A stretch of 64,000 bases of DNA from Bacteroidota bacterium (GTDB lineage: Bacteria; Bacteroidota; Ignavibacteria; Kryptoniales; JAKASW01): NCBI GenBank assembly GCA_021825585.1, contig JAKAGT010000013.1, positions 1-64,000 of the forward strand, read 5' to 3'. The position numbers and the translations under genes are program-made. Shown here in pieces: positions 7,706 through 15,619 of the stretch (the first letter of the stretch is position 1; each line of letters begins with the position of its first letter). The notes beneath the pieces were generated by a model. It worked only from the letters and a program-made list of their open reading frames with translations. It made no database searches and had not been told where the DNA came from.

Positions 7706-8641
7706 CTACTGGTGAGTTTCTAATTTCTTACCTGATTCATCGTACTTGAAGAAGCCCTGACCGGTTTTTTTGCCGAGGTAGCCCTCGCGCACTTTGCGGC
7801 GCAGTATGGGACTGGCGCGGTATTGCGGTCCGCCGAGTTCATGGTAAAGCGTGTCGAGCCAGGTCAATATCTCGTCCAGACCCATCGAGTCTGCCATTTC
7901 CAGCGGGCCGACGTTCAAACCGTAGCCCAGCTTTATGGCAGTGTCGATTCCGTCTGCCGTAGCAATCCCTTCGAGAAGGACCTGCATAGCTTCATTCAGC
8001 ATAGGCAGGATAACCCGGGTGGTTACGAACCCGGGATACTCGAAGACTTCGACGACAGTCTTCCCCAAATCCTCGGCAAACTTCTTAATCTTCAGGAAAG
8101 TGTCGTCGCTCGTTTTGAGTGCGCGAACCACTTCGACAAGAGGAATCTTCGAAACGGGGTTAAGGAAGTGCATCCCGATTATTCTGTCCTGGCGGGCGGT
8201 TGCCTCGGCAAGCTTCGTCAGACTCAGCGTAGCCGTATTGGAAACAAAAATTGTGCTCGGCGGGCAGTTCTTATCGAGTTCCCTGAAAATTCCCTTCTTC
8301 GAAAGGAAGTCCTCGTCGATTGCCTCCACGACCAGATCGCATTCCGAGACCTCGCTCAATTCAGTCGATAACTTGATTCGTGCGAGTATTGCCTTCTTTT
8401 CGTTTTTCGTTAAAGCCCAGCGGTCTATTTCGCTGTCAAGAGTTTCTGCTAATCGTTGTTGGCATGTTTCAGCCCCTTCGATATCCTTCTCTATTATGAG
8501 GACGTTGATTCCTGCGCTGGCAGCAGTCTGAGCGATTCCCCTTCCCATAAGCCCGCCCCCGACGATTGCGATATAACCCGTCCGGTCGGACTTTGGGTGC
8601 GAAATATTAAAGATTTCTGAGATGGTTTCTTCTTGTGACAT
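7706..8641 (-). CDS. 3-hydroxyacyl-CoA (3-hydroxybutyryl-CoA) dehydrogenase
   Basis: The product (311 residues) oxidises 3-hydroxyacyl-CoA to 3-ketoacyl-CoA with NAD, or works in reverse in butyrate-type metabolism. It shows the two-domain layout of the stand-alone family. An N-terminal Rossmann fold with GGGLMGRGIAQTAASAG spans about residues 28-44. The catalytic His-Glu region is IIGMHFLNPVSKIPLVEVV near residue 155. A C-terminal all-helical dimerisation domain contains GYGLNVGPLEMAD. About 25 residues precede the Rossmann fold. It could be Hbd-, PaaH- or FadB-like; which substrate chain length it prefers cannot be read from the sequence. It sits 30 bases upstream of ackA. Confidence 0.9.
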   Translation of the reverse strand: MSQEETISEIFNISHPKSDRTGYIAIVGGGLMGRGIAQTAASAGINVLIIEKDIEGAETCQQRLAETLDSEIDRWALTKNEKKAILARIKLSTELSEVSECDLVVEAIDEDFLSKKGIFRELDKNCPPSTIFVSNTATLSLTKLAEATARQDRIIGMHFLNPVSKIPLVEVVRALKTSDDTFLKIKKFAEDLGKTVVEVFEYPGFVTTRVILPMLNEAMQVLLEGIATADGIDTAIKLGYGLNVGPLEMADSMGLDEILTWLDTLYHELGGPQYRASPILRRKVREGYLGKKTGQGFFKYDESGKKLETHQ

Positions 8642-8728
8642 AATTCAATTGTTGGGTTAGTGATGCAACAAGTTAGAAAACACCGCCAAGTTAATCAAGA
8701 AAATGGGCTTTCCCGGGTTTACGTCTTT

Positions 8729-10201
8729 TCATCCTTTGTTTCTCCTTTCTATTTGTCTAATCTTCAGGAACAGCAGCACTGCGAGCAGCGTGATTATAAG
8801 CGTAGCCACGCCGAGTCCATGTCTCCTGAAGTAGTATTCATCGACCGCCGCTAGCGCGCTCTTCTGAGCCCCGGCGACTATTTTCAATCCAGGTGCAGCC
8901 GCCGACTCCACCGATGTAGCGGCGAACGAATGAACCTGCACCCGCGCCTCTACCAGCGACTGATTGACATCTTTGAGAGAGTAGACCGCATCAGACACAT
9001 CCATTCCGAGTTGTTCTGCCCGTGAGAGAAGTGCCTCTGCATCTTTTCTGCCGCGCGTCAGACTGTCGAGTGTCCATCGGATTGCGATTATTGCGCCCGC
9101 AGCAGGGTCCGAAGTCATGTTTTTGTGGCATTTCCCGCATACACCACCTCCGTCGAATGCTATCATGGCGTCGAATGGTGGTTTCACGAGGTGATTGCTG
9201 TGACACACCACGCAGCCGGGGAGTTTCGCTTTCGCGAATGCCGCCCTGTGTACGCTCTTGTCGAACAAGTCCGCATTTGCCTGATGGCATGTTCCGCAGA
9301 CAGACGCGACTGACGACACGCCCGGAGGTACGGCCCCGTGATTACCGTGACAGGAATTGCATGCCGGCGCGCTCAAATCTGAATTTTGCAGGAGCGCTAT
9401 TCCATGCACGCTCTGTTTGTAATTCTCGTACTGGTCCGTGGGGATATGATATTCGGCCATGTACGCTTTATTGCTGTGACATCTGGCGCATGTCTCAGGG
9501 ATATTCGTCGGGTACACGGGCGAGCGCGGATCCTTGACTGGCCGGATGAGGTGATTCGAGTGGCAGCTTACACATGTCGCCGGTTTGGGATCTCCGGCCT
9601 CGTTTCGCTCGCCATGCACGCTCGTCAGATACTTCTCGTACTGGTCGACGGGTAATCCCGGGTTGAACTTTTTCATGTAATCCGGATTGCTGTGGCACTT
9701 TGCGCATGTCTTTGGGACATTGGTCGGATAAGCCGGCGACTTTACGGAACTTACGTCCGCGATATTATGTATACCGTGGCACGATATGCATGTCGGACCG
9801 TCGCTGCTCTGATTCAATGCCCTTCCGTGAACGCTTGACATAAACTGGTCCACCACATCGTCGAGATGATATTCATTCCTGAACGTCGTTCTCGCCAGCC
9901 CGTGACACTTCCCGCACATCTGCGGGATGGCGGATGGCTTCGGAACTCCGATGTATCCCTTCTTCGGATTCATCGCGGCATCCTGGTCCTCGACACTCGC
10001 GTTGCCGCCGTGACAGCCTGCACATGTGACACCGGCCTTGAAATGCACGTCGCTCATGTAAGACGCGGCTTCGTCGCTGCCGATGTCCGTATGGCAGCTT
10101 AAGCACTTGTCGACAGGCTTCTTCTCCTGCGTCCGTGCGTTGGAAACATTCGGCAAGGCAATCACAGCCAGAAAAACGAGAAAGATAATTATCTTTTTCA
10201 T
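8729..10201 (-). CDS. Membrane-anchored 11-heme cytochrome c
   Basis: Eleven CXXCH heme-binding motifs lie between about residues 33 and 375, in order CLSCH, CAGCH, CGKCH, CISCH, CAKCH, CVSCH, CARCH, CNSCH, CGTCH, CVVCH and CGKCH. The N-terminus is a signal peptide (MKKIIIFLVFLAVIALP) and a single hydrophobic anchor lies near the C-terminus (about 465-482), followed by basic residues. The frame is open further upstream to 10618, but the correct start is the ATG at 10201: it begins the signal peptide and overlaps the cytochrome b stop as ATGA. A stretch of about 85 heme-free helical residues separates the last heme from the anchor. As the third gene after Rieske and cytochrome b, it probably takes electrons from that complex in the periplasm. 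Confidence 0.93.
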   Translation of the reverse strand: MKKIIIFLVFLAVIALPNVSNARTQEKKPVDKCLSCHTDIGSDEAASYMSDVHFKAGVTCAGCHGGNASVEDQDAAMNPKKGYIGVPKPSAIPQMCGKCHGLARTTFRNEYHLDDVVDQFMSSVHGRALNQSSDGPTCISCHGIHNIADVSSVKSPAYPTNVPKTCAKCHSNPDYMKKFNPGLPVDQYEKYLTSVHGERNEAGDPKPATCVSCHSNHLIRPVKDPRSPVYPTNIPETCARCHSNKAYMAEYHIPTDQYENYKQSVHGIALLQNSDLSAPACNSCHGNHGAVPPGVSSVASVCGTCHQANADLFDKSVHRAAFAKAKLPGCVVCHSNHLVKPPFDAMIAFDGGGVCGKCHKNMTSDPAAGAIIAIRWTLDSLTRGRKDAEALLSRAEQLGMDVSDAVYSLKDVNQSLVEARVQVHSFAATSVESAAAPGLKIVAGAQKSALAAVDEYYFRRHGLGVATLIITLLAVLLFLKIRQIERRNKG

Positions 10202-11277
10202 TTCGCTCTCGCTCCGATTACTGTGAAGACTATGATGTAGAGAACGACTCCGATCCCGACGTAATTGACAATCCTGTTCCGTGAACCTTTCGACGTTTTG
10301 GAATCCCAGAACGGGACAAGGAACCACAGAAATCCCGCGAGCCCGAAGAGCGATATACCCAACACCTCCCCGTCGACGCCGAGAAGCTTTGGCGGGAAAA
10401 ACCTGAGCGACTGGAACATGAACAGGAAGTACCATTCGGGCTTTATGCCTATAGGAGCCGGAGCGAAAGGCTCCGCCTTGTGCCCGAGTTCCCAGGGGAA
10501 ATAGACAGCTAGAATTGCCAGCACGTTTAGCACGATAAGCCACAGAAGGACATCTCGCAGGACGAAGTTCGGGAAAAACGGGATATGGCTCTTCTTCGAT
10601 TCCGGCAGATACTTCCATGACTCCGGCTCGCTTATACCCTGTACCTGGATGAAAAGAAGGTGAACACCGAGGATGACCGTGAATAACGCGGGAAGCACCG
10701 CAACGTGAAGAGCGAAGAACCGGGTCAGCGTTGCGGTCGTTACATCGGAGCCATTACGGAGGACCTCCATGACCGGCTTGCCGACGAACGGCACGACGCC
10801 GACAATCTCCGTTCCGACCTTCGTCGCAAAATATGACAGGGTATTCCAGGGAAGCAGGTATCCGCTGAATCCGAAGGTCAGGCAGAGCGCAAGGAGGATA
10901 AAACCCGAGTACCAGGTTAGTTCTCTCGGTTTTCGAAATGCTTTTGTGAAATAAACGGAAAACATATGGATAATGACGGAAAGGATCATGAGATTAGCCG
11001 ACCAGCTGTGTATCGATCTGATCAGCCATCCGAACTGGACTTTCATCACGATAAACCTGACGCTCTCGTAAGCAGTCTGCGCACCAGGCTGGTAATACAT
11101 CAGGAGCAAAATTCCCGTCACCACCTGTACGATAAACAGGAAGAGGCTTACACCGCCGAAGTAATACCAGAACGAGCCTCTGAAATGCGGGACTTTTTTT
11201 TCTTCCGCGAAGTGCTCGATCAAGCTGAGATTGTAACGTTCATTGAGCCAGCGCATCATCTTCGATTCTTTGTTCAT
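10198..11277 (-). CDS. Cytochrome b of a Rieske/cytochrome b complex
   Basis: This 359-residue polytopic protein is a full-length cytochrome b, that is, a b6-type N-terminal part fused to a subunit IV-type part. The two heme-ligating His pairs are visible in RSIHSWSANLMILSVIIH and FFALHVAVLPA...GVHLLF. The quinol-site PEWYF motif occurs in IKPEWYFLFMFQ. About eight membrane spans are present, the last near the C-terminus. An AGGAGG-type ribosome binding site precedes the ATG. The gene starts 11 bases after the Rieske stop and its own stop overlaps the cytochrome c start, so all three subunits are probably made together. It would oxidise (mena)quinol in the inner membrane. Confidence 0.95.
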   Translation of the reverse strand: MNKESKMMRWLNERYNLSLIEHFAEEKKVPHFRGSFWYYFGGVSLFLFIVQVVTGILLLMYYQPGAQTAYESVRFIVMKVQFGWLIRSIHSWSANLMILSVIIHMFSVYFTKAFRKPRELTWYSGFILLALCLTFGFSGYLLPWNTLSYFATKVGTEIVGVVPFVGKPVMEVLRNGSDVTTATLTRFFALHVAVLPALFTVILGVHLLFIQVQGISEPESWKYLPESKKSHIPFFPNFVLRDVLLWLIVLNVLAILAVYFPWELGHKAEPFAPAPIGIKPEWYFLFMFQSLRFFPPKLLGVDGEVLGISLFGLAGFLWFLVPFWDSKTSKGSRNRIVNYVGIGVVLYIIVFTVIGARAK

Positions 11278-11287
11278 CTCTGCCTCC

Positions 11288-11737
11288 TCAGCTCTTCGAC
11301 ACGACTATGTCGTCGCCTTTGACAGCAACTTTATATCCAGTCAACGGTCTCGGAGGCGGACCGGAGATGTTTCTACCGTTGAGGTCGTATACTCCGCCAT
11401 GACACGCGCACCATATCCTCTGCATGTCGGGACGGTATTGGACTGTGCATTGCAGATGAGTGCACACGGCACTGAACGCCTCGAGCTTCCCGTCCGGTGT
11501 GTCGACGAGGATTGCCGGTTCATTCCCGAATCTGAAAACTTTCCCGGAGTTCGGCTTAAAATCTTTGACTGAACCGGCGACGACGCTGGAAGGAGCCGCC
11601 TCGGTCTGTGGAGGGACTCTGAAGTAGTCGATTATCGGGTAGAGAACGGCGGCAAGCCATGCTACAACGCTGAGCCCCAGAAAATAATCAAGGAATGTTC
11701 TCCGGGACATCTTCCCGGTACTGGGAACGTCCATCAT
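11288..11737 (-). CDS. Rieske iron-sulfur protein
   Basis: The 149-residue product carries the [2Fe-2S] Rieske motifs CTHLQC and CACHGG. Cys92, His94, Cys110 and His113 are the predicted ligands, with Cys97 and Cys112 placed to form the stabilising disulfide. Near the N-terminus MSRRTFLDYFLG is a twin-arginine type signal-anchor followed by one membrane span. The C-terminal GPPPRPL loop is typical of the family. A good AGGAG site lies upstream of the tandem ATG codons at 11737. It is the first gene of the quinol-oxidising complex operon, with cytochrome b and the multiheme cytochrome c downstream. Confidence 0.95.
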   Translation of the reverse strand: MMDVPSTGKMSRRTFLDYFLGLSVVAWLAAVLYPIIDYFRVPPQTEAAPSSVVAGSVKDFKPNSGKVFRFGNEPAILVDTPDGKLEAFSAVCTHLQCTVQYRPDMQRIWCACHGGVYDLNGRNISGPPPRPLTGYKVAVKGDDIVVSKS

Positions 11738-11800
11738 TCGCGCCTCTCCTTTTGTCAGGTTGAATACTTTAGGGTACAGCCAAAGGCATGAAGAAGAGAC

Positions 11801-11818
11801 ACTACCGGGTCAGGTAGT
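11801..11818. promoter_or_regulatory. Short dyad upstream of the Rieske gene
   Basis: ACTACC and GGTAGT flank a six-base centre about 65 bp upstream of the Rieske start codon. It could be an operator or a leader hairpin. The rest of the 207-bp gap to the DUF2339 gene shows nothing I can name. Confidence 0.25.
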
Positions 11819-11944
11819 CCAAGGAAACGGCGAAGTCGGCTCGAACAGATATTTTGATGATGTAACAGAGCCATCGAAGCGGAAAATCCTTTGGCGTTAT
11901 GTGCTTTGATTCTCCGAGATAGAATACTATCCGGCAGTGTTCTT

Positions 11945-13588
11945 CTAACTATCTTTTGGACCCGATTTCATCCTAGTCCGGGCGTAAAAAAAAGAAATTA
12001 CAAGAAGCACGACACCTAATGCGAGAAATGAAACGATGCGAAACACCGGTTCGAGCTTGATGATACCGACGATGACAAGGTAAAATGCGGTCAGAAGAAA
12101 GGTAAGAAGTGCCATCCATCGATACTTCGTGTTCTTGAGAACCAGGCTGATGACGTAATAAACCAAAGCGACCGAGAGCCACGAGAGACTGACGTAATTG
12201 CCCGGCACGATATGGTACAGGGCATAGGGGAAGATGAAGAAAGCAGCCACGAGATATGCGGTGCGCATTTTGTCGGTCTTCAGTTCGAGCCGATTCTGCT
12301 GCCAGTTGAGAATGCGTGCACTCAAGAGTGCCACGACTCCGAAACTCAGACTCGTAATGCTCACGGTACCCGCAAGAGCCAGATATGCTATGAATATTAT
12401 TGTGTAGATGACGAAATTCGTGACGACGATGGACTTAGATCGGAACCATACGGCCGTCGAGACTACGAGGAGGCTCTGCCAGCACAGGAGAATAAAGAAA
12501 TTCGGCGCGCCGAAGTTTGCGACGATGGCCACGCTCATTGCCGCATATCCCGTCATCGCATAGAAGAAAGTCCGATATCTGCTCTTCTCCTTCAACCAGA
12601 AAGCAATTGCAAGCGCCAGGAACAAGACGGATGCCGCGAGATGTAACAGCCCCAGCTTCTCTTGAAACTTCGATACAGTTATAAGAAAGAAGATCCCGTA
12701 GCCAAGAAAGGCATTCAACAAAGAGGCGGAGATTGCATTCACTCCTTCCTTCTCTTCGGCCGGACGAAATGACACACCGAAAGCAAAGAGAACCGGCCAG
12801 AAGAGAACGGCGAATGCCGCACCGTACGGAATCGCCCTAAGCGCCAGCGGATTCCCGACAAGGGGATCATTGAGGAGCCATAAGAGGTTCGCAAAATAAG
12901 TTAGTGCCAAGCCATAGATGAGAAACTTCTGCCAGCCATACTTCGCAGTGACATAGACTGCTGATACGGCGGCGGCGACCGTAATGCCGAAGAACGAATA
13001 AAGCTCCCCGCTCAACAAAGCAGCGGCGAATCCCATCGCGAGACTGAGCGACACCAGATAAACGGATTTTCGCCGGAGTGAGACGGTAAGGCCAATCGCC
13101 ACGATTAACAGGAGGAGCACTACTTCAGCTGTTCTCCCGCTCAGAGCCGGATGAAGGCTGAAATAATGAAGACGCAATGTGGAGAGGAACAGAAGTACTA
13201 ATCCGCTGCCGAGAAGATAACCCGAAAGGAGCGGGGATGGCTTGCGGAGTAACCGGGAAACCAGTATCACCCCGGCTGAAAGGACGTACCCGAGAATTGG
13301 AGCAAACGCCGGACTCAGTCCGTTAAATGGCCGGAGCAGAAGGAACCCGACACCGATCATCAGCGTGACAATTCCGACCTTGGCGAACCAGTAAAGACCG
13401 ATCCTGAATTCCAGGCTGTCGCCGCTCTTCCCTGCTCTTTCTTCCCCCGTGGCCTGAAGCGATGAATCGGTTCGTTGAGGCGGCTCGATATTCAGCTCTT
13501 TTTCAATGCGGGTTATCCTGGCTTCCAGGTTTTGGAGAATCTCGTATAGCGACTCCGGATTTCCTACCTGCGTACGGTCATAAGACAT
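11945..13588 (-). CDS. DUF2339-type polytopic membrane protein
   Basis: A 547-residue protein. A soluble N-terminus of about 70 residues begins with a short coiled coil (ILQNLEARITRIEKELNI). A dense series of hydrophobic segments, probably 16-18, then fills the remainder and ends in a basic tail. This layout and the YWFAKVGIVTLMIGVGFLLL entry into the membrane domain match the DUF2339 family, whose function is unknown. It is not part of an obvious operon: the Rieske gene is about 200 bases upstream of the plus-strand left side and the sugar-nucleotide genes lie 550 bases to the right. Confidence 0.75.
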   Translation of the reverse strand: MSYDRTQVGNPESLYEILQNLEARITRIEKELNIEPPQRTDSSLQATGEERAGKSGDSLEFRIGLYWFAKVGIVTLMIGVGFLLLRPFNGLSPAFAPILGYVLSAGVILVSRLLRKPSPLLSGYLLGSGLVLLFLSTLRLHYFSLHPALSGRTAEVVLLLLIVAIGLTVSLRRKSVYLVSLSLAMGFAAALLSGELYSFFGITVAAAVSAVYVTAKYGWQKFLIYGLALTYFANLLWLLNDPLVGNPLALRAIPYGAAFAVLFWPVLFAFGVSFRPAEEKEGVNAISASLLNAFLGYGIFFLITVSKFQEKLGLLHLAASVLFLALAIAFWLKEKSRYRTFFYAMTGYAAMSVAIVANFGAPNFFILLCWQSLLVVSTAVWFRSKSIVVTNFVIYTIIFIAYLALAGTVSITSLSFGVVALLSARILNWQQNRLELKTDKMRTAYLVAAFFIFPYALYHIVPGNYVSLSWLSVALVYYVISLVLKNTKYRWMALLTFLLTAFYLVIVGIIKLEPVFRIVSFLALGVVLLVISFFYARTRMKSGPKDS

Positions 13589-14136
13589 ATGCGCTCCTTC
13601 CCTCCGCAGCCGGTCCCTTCATGCAAAGGTTAGCGGCCTCTAAGATGACAGAGAGATGTCATGTTTGTTTAAGTGCGACGATCGCGGGCGCTACGTGCCG
13701 CGATCCGAATAACAGGATTCCGAATTCAACTGAAGAAACAAGAGCAACTTAGAAACGCACGTAAATGCCGTTGGAAATGCAGAGAGAATGTGCCCCCTTG
13801 TCAACATCTGATGCGCTGCGGATTTTCAGAGACTCTCCGGCCGCAGATGCGACGAGGATCTCTCAGCCTCAAATTATTGCCTATGCCTGTCATATTAACG
13901 GGCCGCCGGACAATTGTCAAGAGTGTCGATACGGGCCCAGCCCCGAAGCACACCCTTTGTTATGTCTTTCTTTCACGCCCGATAAGCCTTTGCACAGCGC
14001 TATGGCGTCATGGCCTTGCAATCCTGCCGGCCCGCGCTCCTGCCCGGGCAGCGCTGTGTCCGAGTGCACTACAGTCCCGCCCGTTCGCTTCCGCACCGCC
14101 GGCAACACGGCATTGGCTGAAGCGTTCCAATCGCAA
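13589..14136. other. Gene-free region with strong hairpin
   Basis: No credible gene is present in these 548 bases. A perfect 8-bp stem GATCGCGG/CCGCGATC with a ten-base loop occupies 13680-13705. A smaller ATGACA/TGTCAT stem lies at about 13644-13661. Both would fall in the 5' leader or promoter area of the DUF2339 gene on the minus strand. A CTGCCCGGGCAG perfect palindrome lies near 14039-14050. The role of these structures is unknown. Confidence 0.4.
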
Positions 14137-15081
14137 TCATTTGATTCCCAACTTGGTCTTGAAGTAGCCGATCGTTCTTCTTAGGCCCTCGATTCTCGGC
14201 ACCTTCGGCTCCCAGCCAAGCGTCTCTCTCGCCTTGGTTATGTCAGGCTGCCTTACTTTCGGATCATCTTCCGGCAACGGCATGAACGAGATCTTGCTCT
14301 TGCTTCCTGTGAGTTGAATTATCTCCTCGGCAAACTGCATTATGGTTATCTCATCCGGGTTTCCGATGTTGACGGGATCGATGCAATTTGACCGAAGCAG
14401 ACGGACAACTCCCTCGACCAGGTCATCGACGTAACAGAAGCTCCTCGTCTGCATCCCGTCTCCAAATGCTGTGAGGTCCTCGCCGGTCAACGCCTGCTTC
14501 ATGAAGGCAGGTAAAACCCTTCCGTCGTCCAGCCGCATTCGGGGACCAAATGTATTGAATATTCTGACGATTCTGGTTTCAAGGCCGTGGTAACGGTGGT
14601 ACGCCATCGTCATCGCTTCGGAGAATCTCTTCGCTTCGTCGTAGACCCCCCTGACTCCGATTGGATTGACGTTCCCCCAGTACTCCTCCTTCTGTGGATG
14701 CATAAGGGGGTCGCCGTATACTTCACTCGTCGACGCGAGCAAGAAAAGTGCGTTCTTGGCCTTTGCAAAACCGAGCGCCTTATGCGTGCCGAGAGAACCG
14801 ACCTTTAAAGTCTGGATAGGAAGTTTGAGGTAATCTATCGGCGATGCAGGGCTGGCAAAATGCAGAACCGCATCTACCTTCCCCTCGACGTAAATGAATT
14901 CCGTAACATTATATTGCACAAAAGTGAATTTCGGATTCCCGAACAGATGAGAAATATTATCGGGACTTCCGGTCAGGAAATTGTCCATGCAGATGACTTC
15001 GTCCCCTTCGGCAACAAACCTGTCGCAAAGATGGGAACCTATAAATCCGGCACCGCCGGTTATTAGTACTCGTGAGCTCAT
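14137..15081 (-). CDS. UDP-glucuronate decarboxylase (UDP-xylose synthase), SDR family
   Basis: The enzyme converts UDP-glucuronate to UDP-xylose using tightly bound NAD. It is an extended short-chain dehydrogenase with the nucleotide-binding [10 protein letters not shown] at the start, a STSEVYGDP segment carrying the catalytic Ser, and the Tyr-x3-Lys dyad in VYDEAKR. The [10 protein letters not shown] and CYVDDLVEG motifs are typical of UXS proteins. The upstream neighbour is UDP-glucose dehydrogenase, which makes its substrate, so the pair forms a UDP-xylose route for surface glycans. I prefer the ATG at 15081; a GTG six bases upstream (15087) is also possible. Confidence 0.88.
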   Translation of the reverse strand: MSSRVLITGGAGFIGSHLCDRFVAEGDEVICMDNFLTGSPDNISHLFGNPKFTFVQYNVTEFIYVEGKVDAVLHFASPASPIDYLKLPIQTLKVGSLGTHKALGFAKAKNALFLLASTSEVYGDPLMHPQKEEYWGNVNPIGVRGVYDEAKRFSEAMTMAYHRYHGLETRIVRIFNTFGPRMRLDDGRVLPAFMKQALTGEDLTAFGDGMQTRSFCYVDDLVEGVVRLLRSNCIDPVNIGNPDEITIMQFAEEIIQLTGSKSKISFMPLPEDDPKVRQPDITKARETLGWEPKVPRIEGLRRTIGYFKTKLGIK

Positions 15082-15097
15082 TAGCACACTTTCATTT

Positions 15098-15132
15098 TAG
15101 TAAACAGTAAGTAGAAAGAAGTAGGTAGAAAA
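15098..15132. repeat. Purine-rich short direct repeats, 3' side of the four-helix-bundle gene
   Basis: AGTAAAC, AGTAAGTAG and AGTAGGTAG follow each other in 35 bases. A similar AGTAAGGA series lies on the other side of the gene at 15151-15540, suggesting that the gene travels with such repeats. Confidence 0.5.
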
Positions 15133-15150
15133 CAGAACTGTACGCTGCAA

Positions 15151-15540
15151 TCAATGGCAGAATTTCTCCGGATGATTAATCATACCGCTCAGCATTTTGT
15201 TCACTCCGCCATATTTTTCGAGGAGTTCTACTTTTCTCTCCGCCGTTAGGTATCCATGGTCTGCAGAAAAATCAATCCATACCTCAGTTTCTCCCGCTTC
15301 GCCGGACGAGTCGGAAAGCTTGTTCACAAACGATTTTGGATATCTTCGCTTGTACCAGGCTTCTGCGATGTTCGCGGGTACCGACCGCGATGATCTCCTC
15401 AATTGGTCTACTAGAGAGTACCTTTCCTCCTTAGGAAAGCTCTTGGTTGCTTCGAATATTTCCAAGGCCAAACGATAAGAGAGTTGAAACACTCTCAAGT
15501 CTCTGAACCCACCGTAGCTACTCCTCAAGCCATTCTCCAT
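15151..15540 (-). CDS. Four-helix-bundle protein (23S rRNA-intervening-sequence / S23 family)
   Basis: The 129-residue product matches the four-helix-bundle family first noticed within 23S rRNA intervening sequences. Family features are FRDLRVFQLSYRLALEI at the start, a central QLRRSSRSVPANIAEA, and the E-x-W pattern (TEVWIDFSADHGYLT) before the last helix. The frame is open 23 codons further upstream, but the ATG at 15540 has an AGGAGGGG site and gives the usual family length. It sits between ugd and the decarboxylase gene, interrupting what would otherwise be a direct pair, and is flanked by short purine repeats. The molecular function is unknown. Confidence 0.85.
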   Translation of the reverse strand: MENGLRSSYGGFRDLRVFQLSYRLALEIFEATKSFPKEERYSLVDQLRRSSRSVPANIAEAWYKRRYPKSFVNKLSDSSGEAGETEVWIDFSADHGYLTAERKVELLEKYGGVNKMLSGMINHPEKFCH

Positions 15541-15556
15541 GCAGCCCCTCCTTTCC

Positions 15557-15600
15557 CTACTTACTTGATTCTCCTTACTCCTTACTGGCTCCTTACTCAG
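15557..15600. repeat. AGTAAGGA direct repeats, 5' side of the four-helix-bundle gene
   Basis: On the plus strand TCCTTACT occurs three times at 15572, 15579 and 15590, with a related CTACTTACTT beginning at about 15558. On the coding strand this reads as an AGTAAGGA series directly upstream of the ribosome binding site. Confidence 0.6.
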
Positions 15601-15619
15601 GCGACTCACAGGCTACGGT

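Noticed and set aside
10202-10618. N-terminal extension of the multiheme cytochrome gene
   Set aside because: The extra 139 codons lie inside cytochrome b in another frame and lack protein character; the ATG at 10201 starts a signal peptide and overlaps the cytochrome b stop as ATGA.
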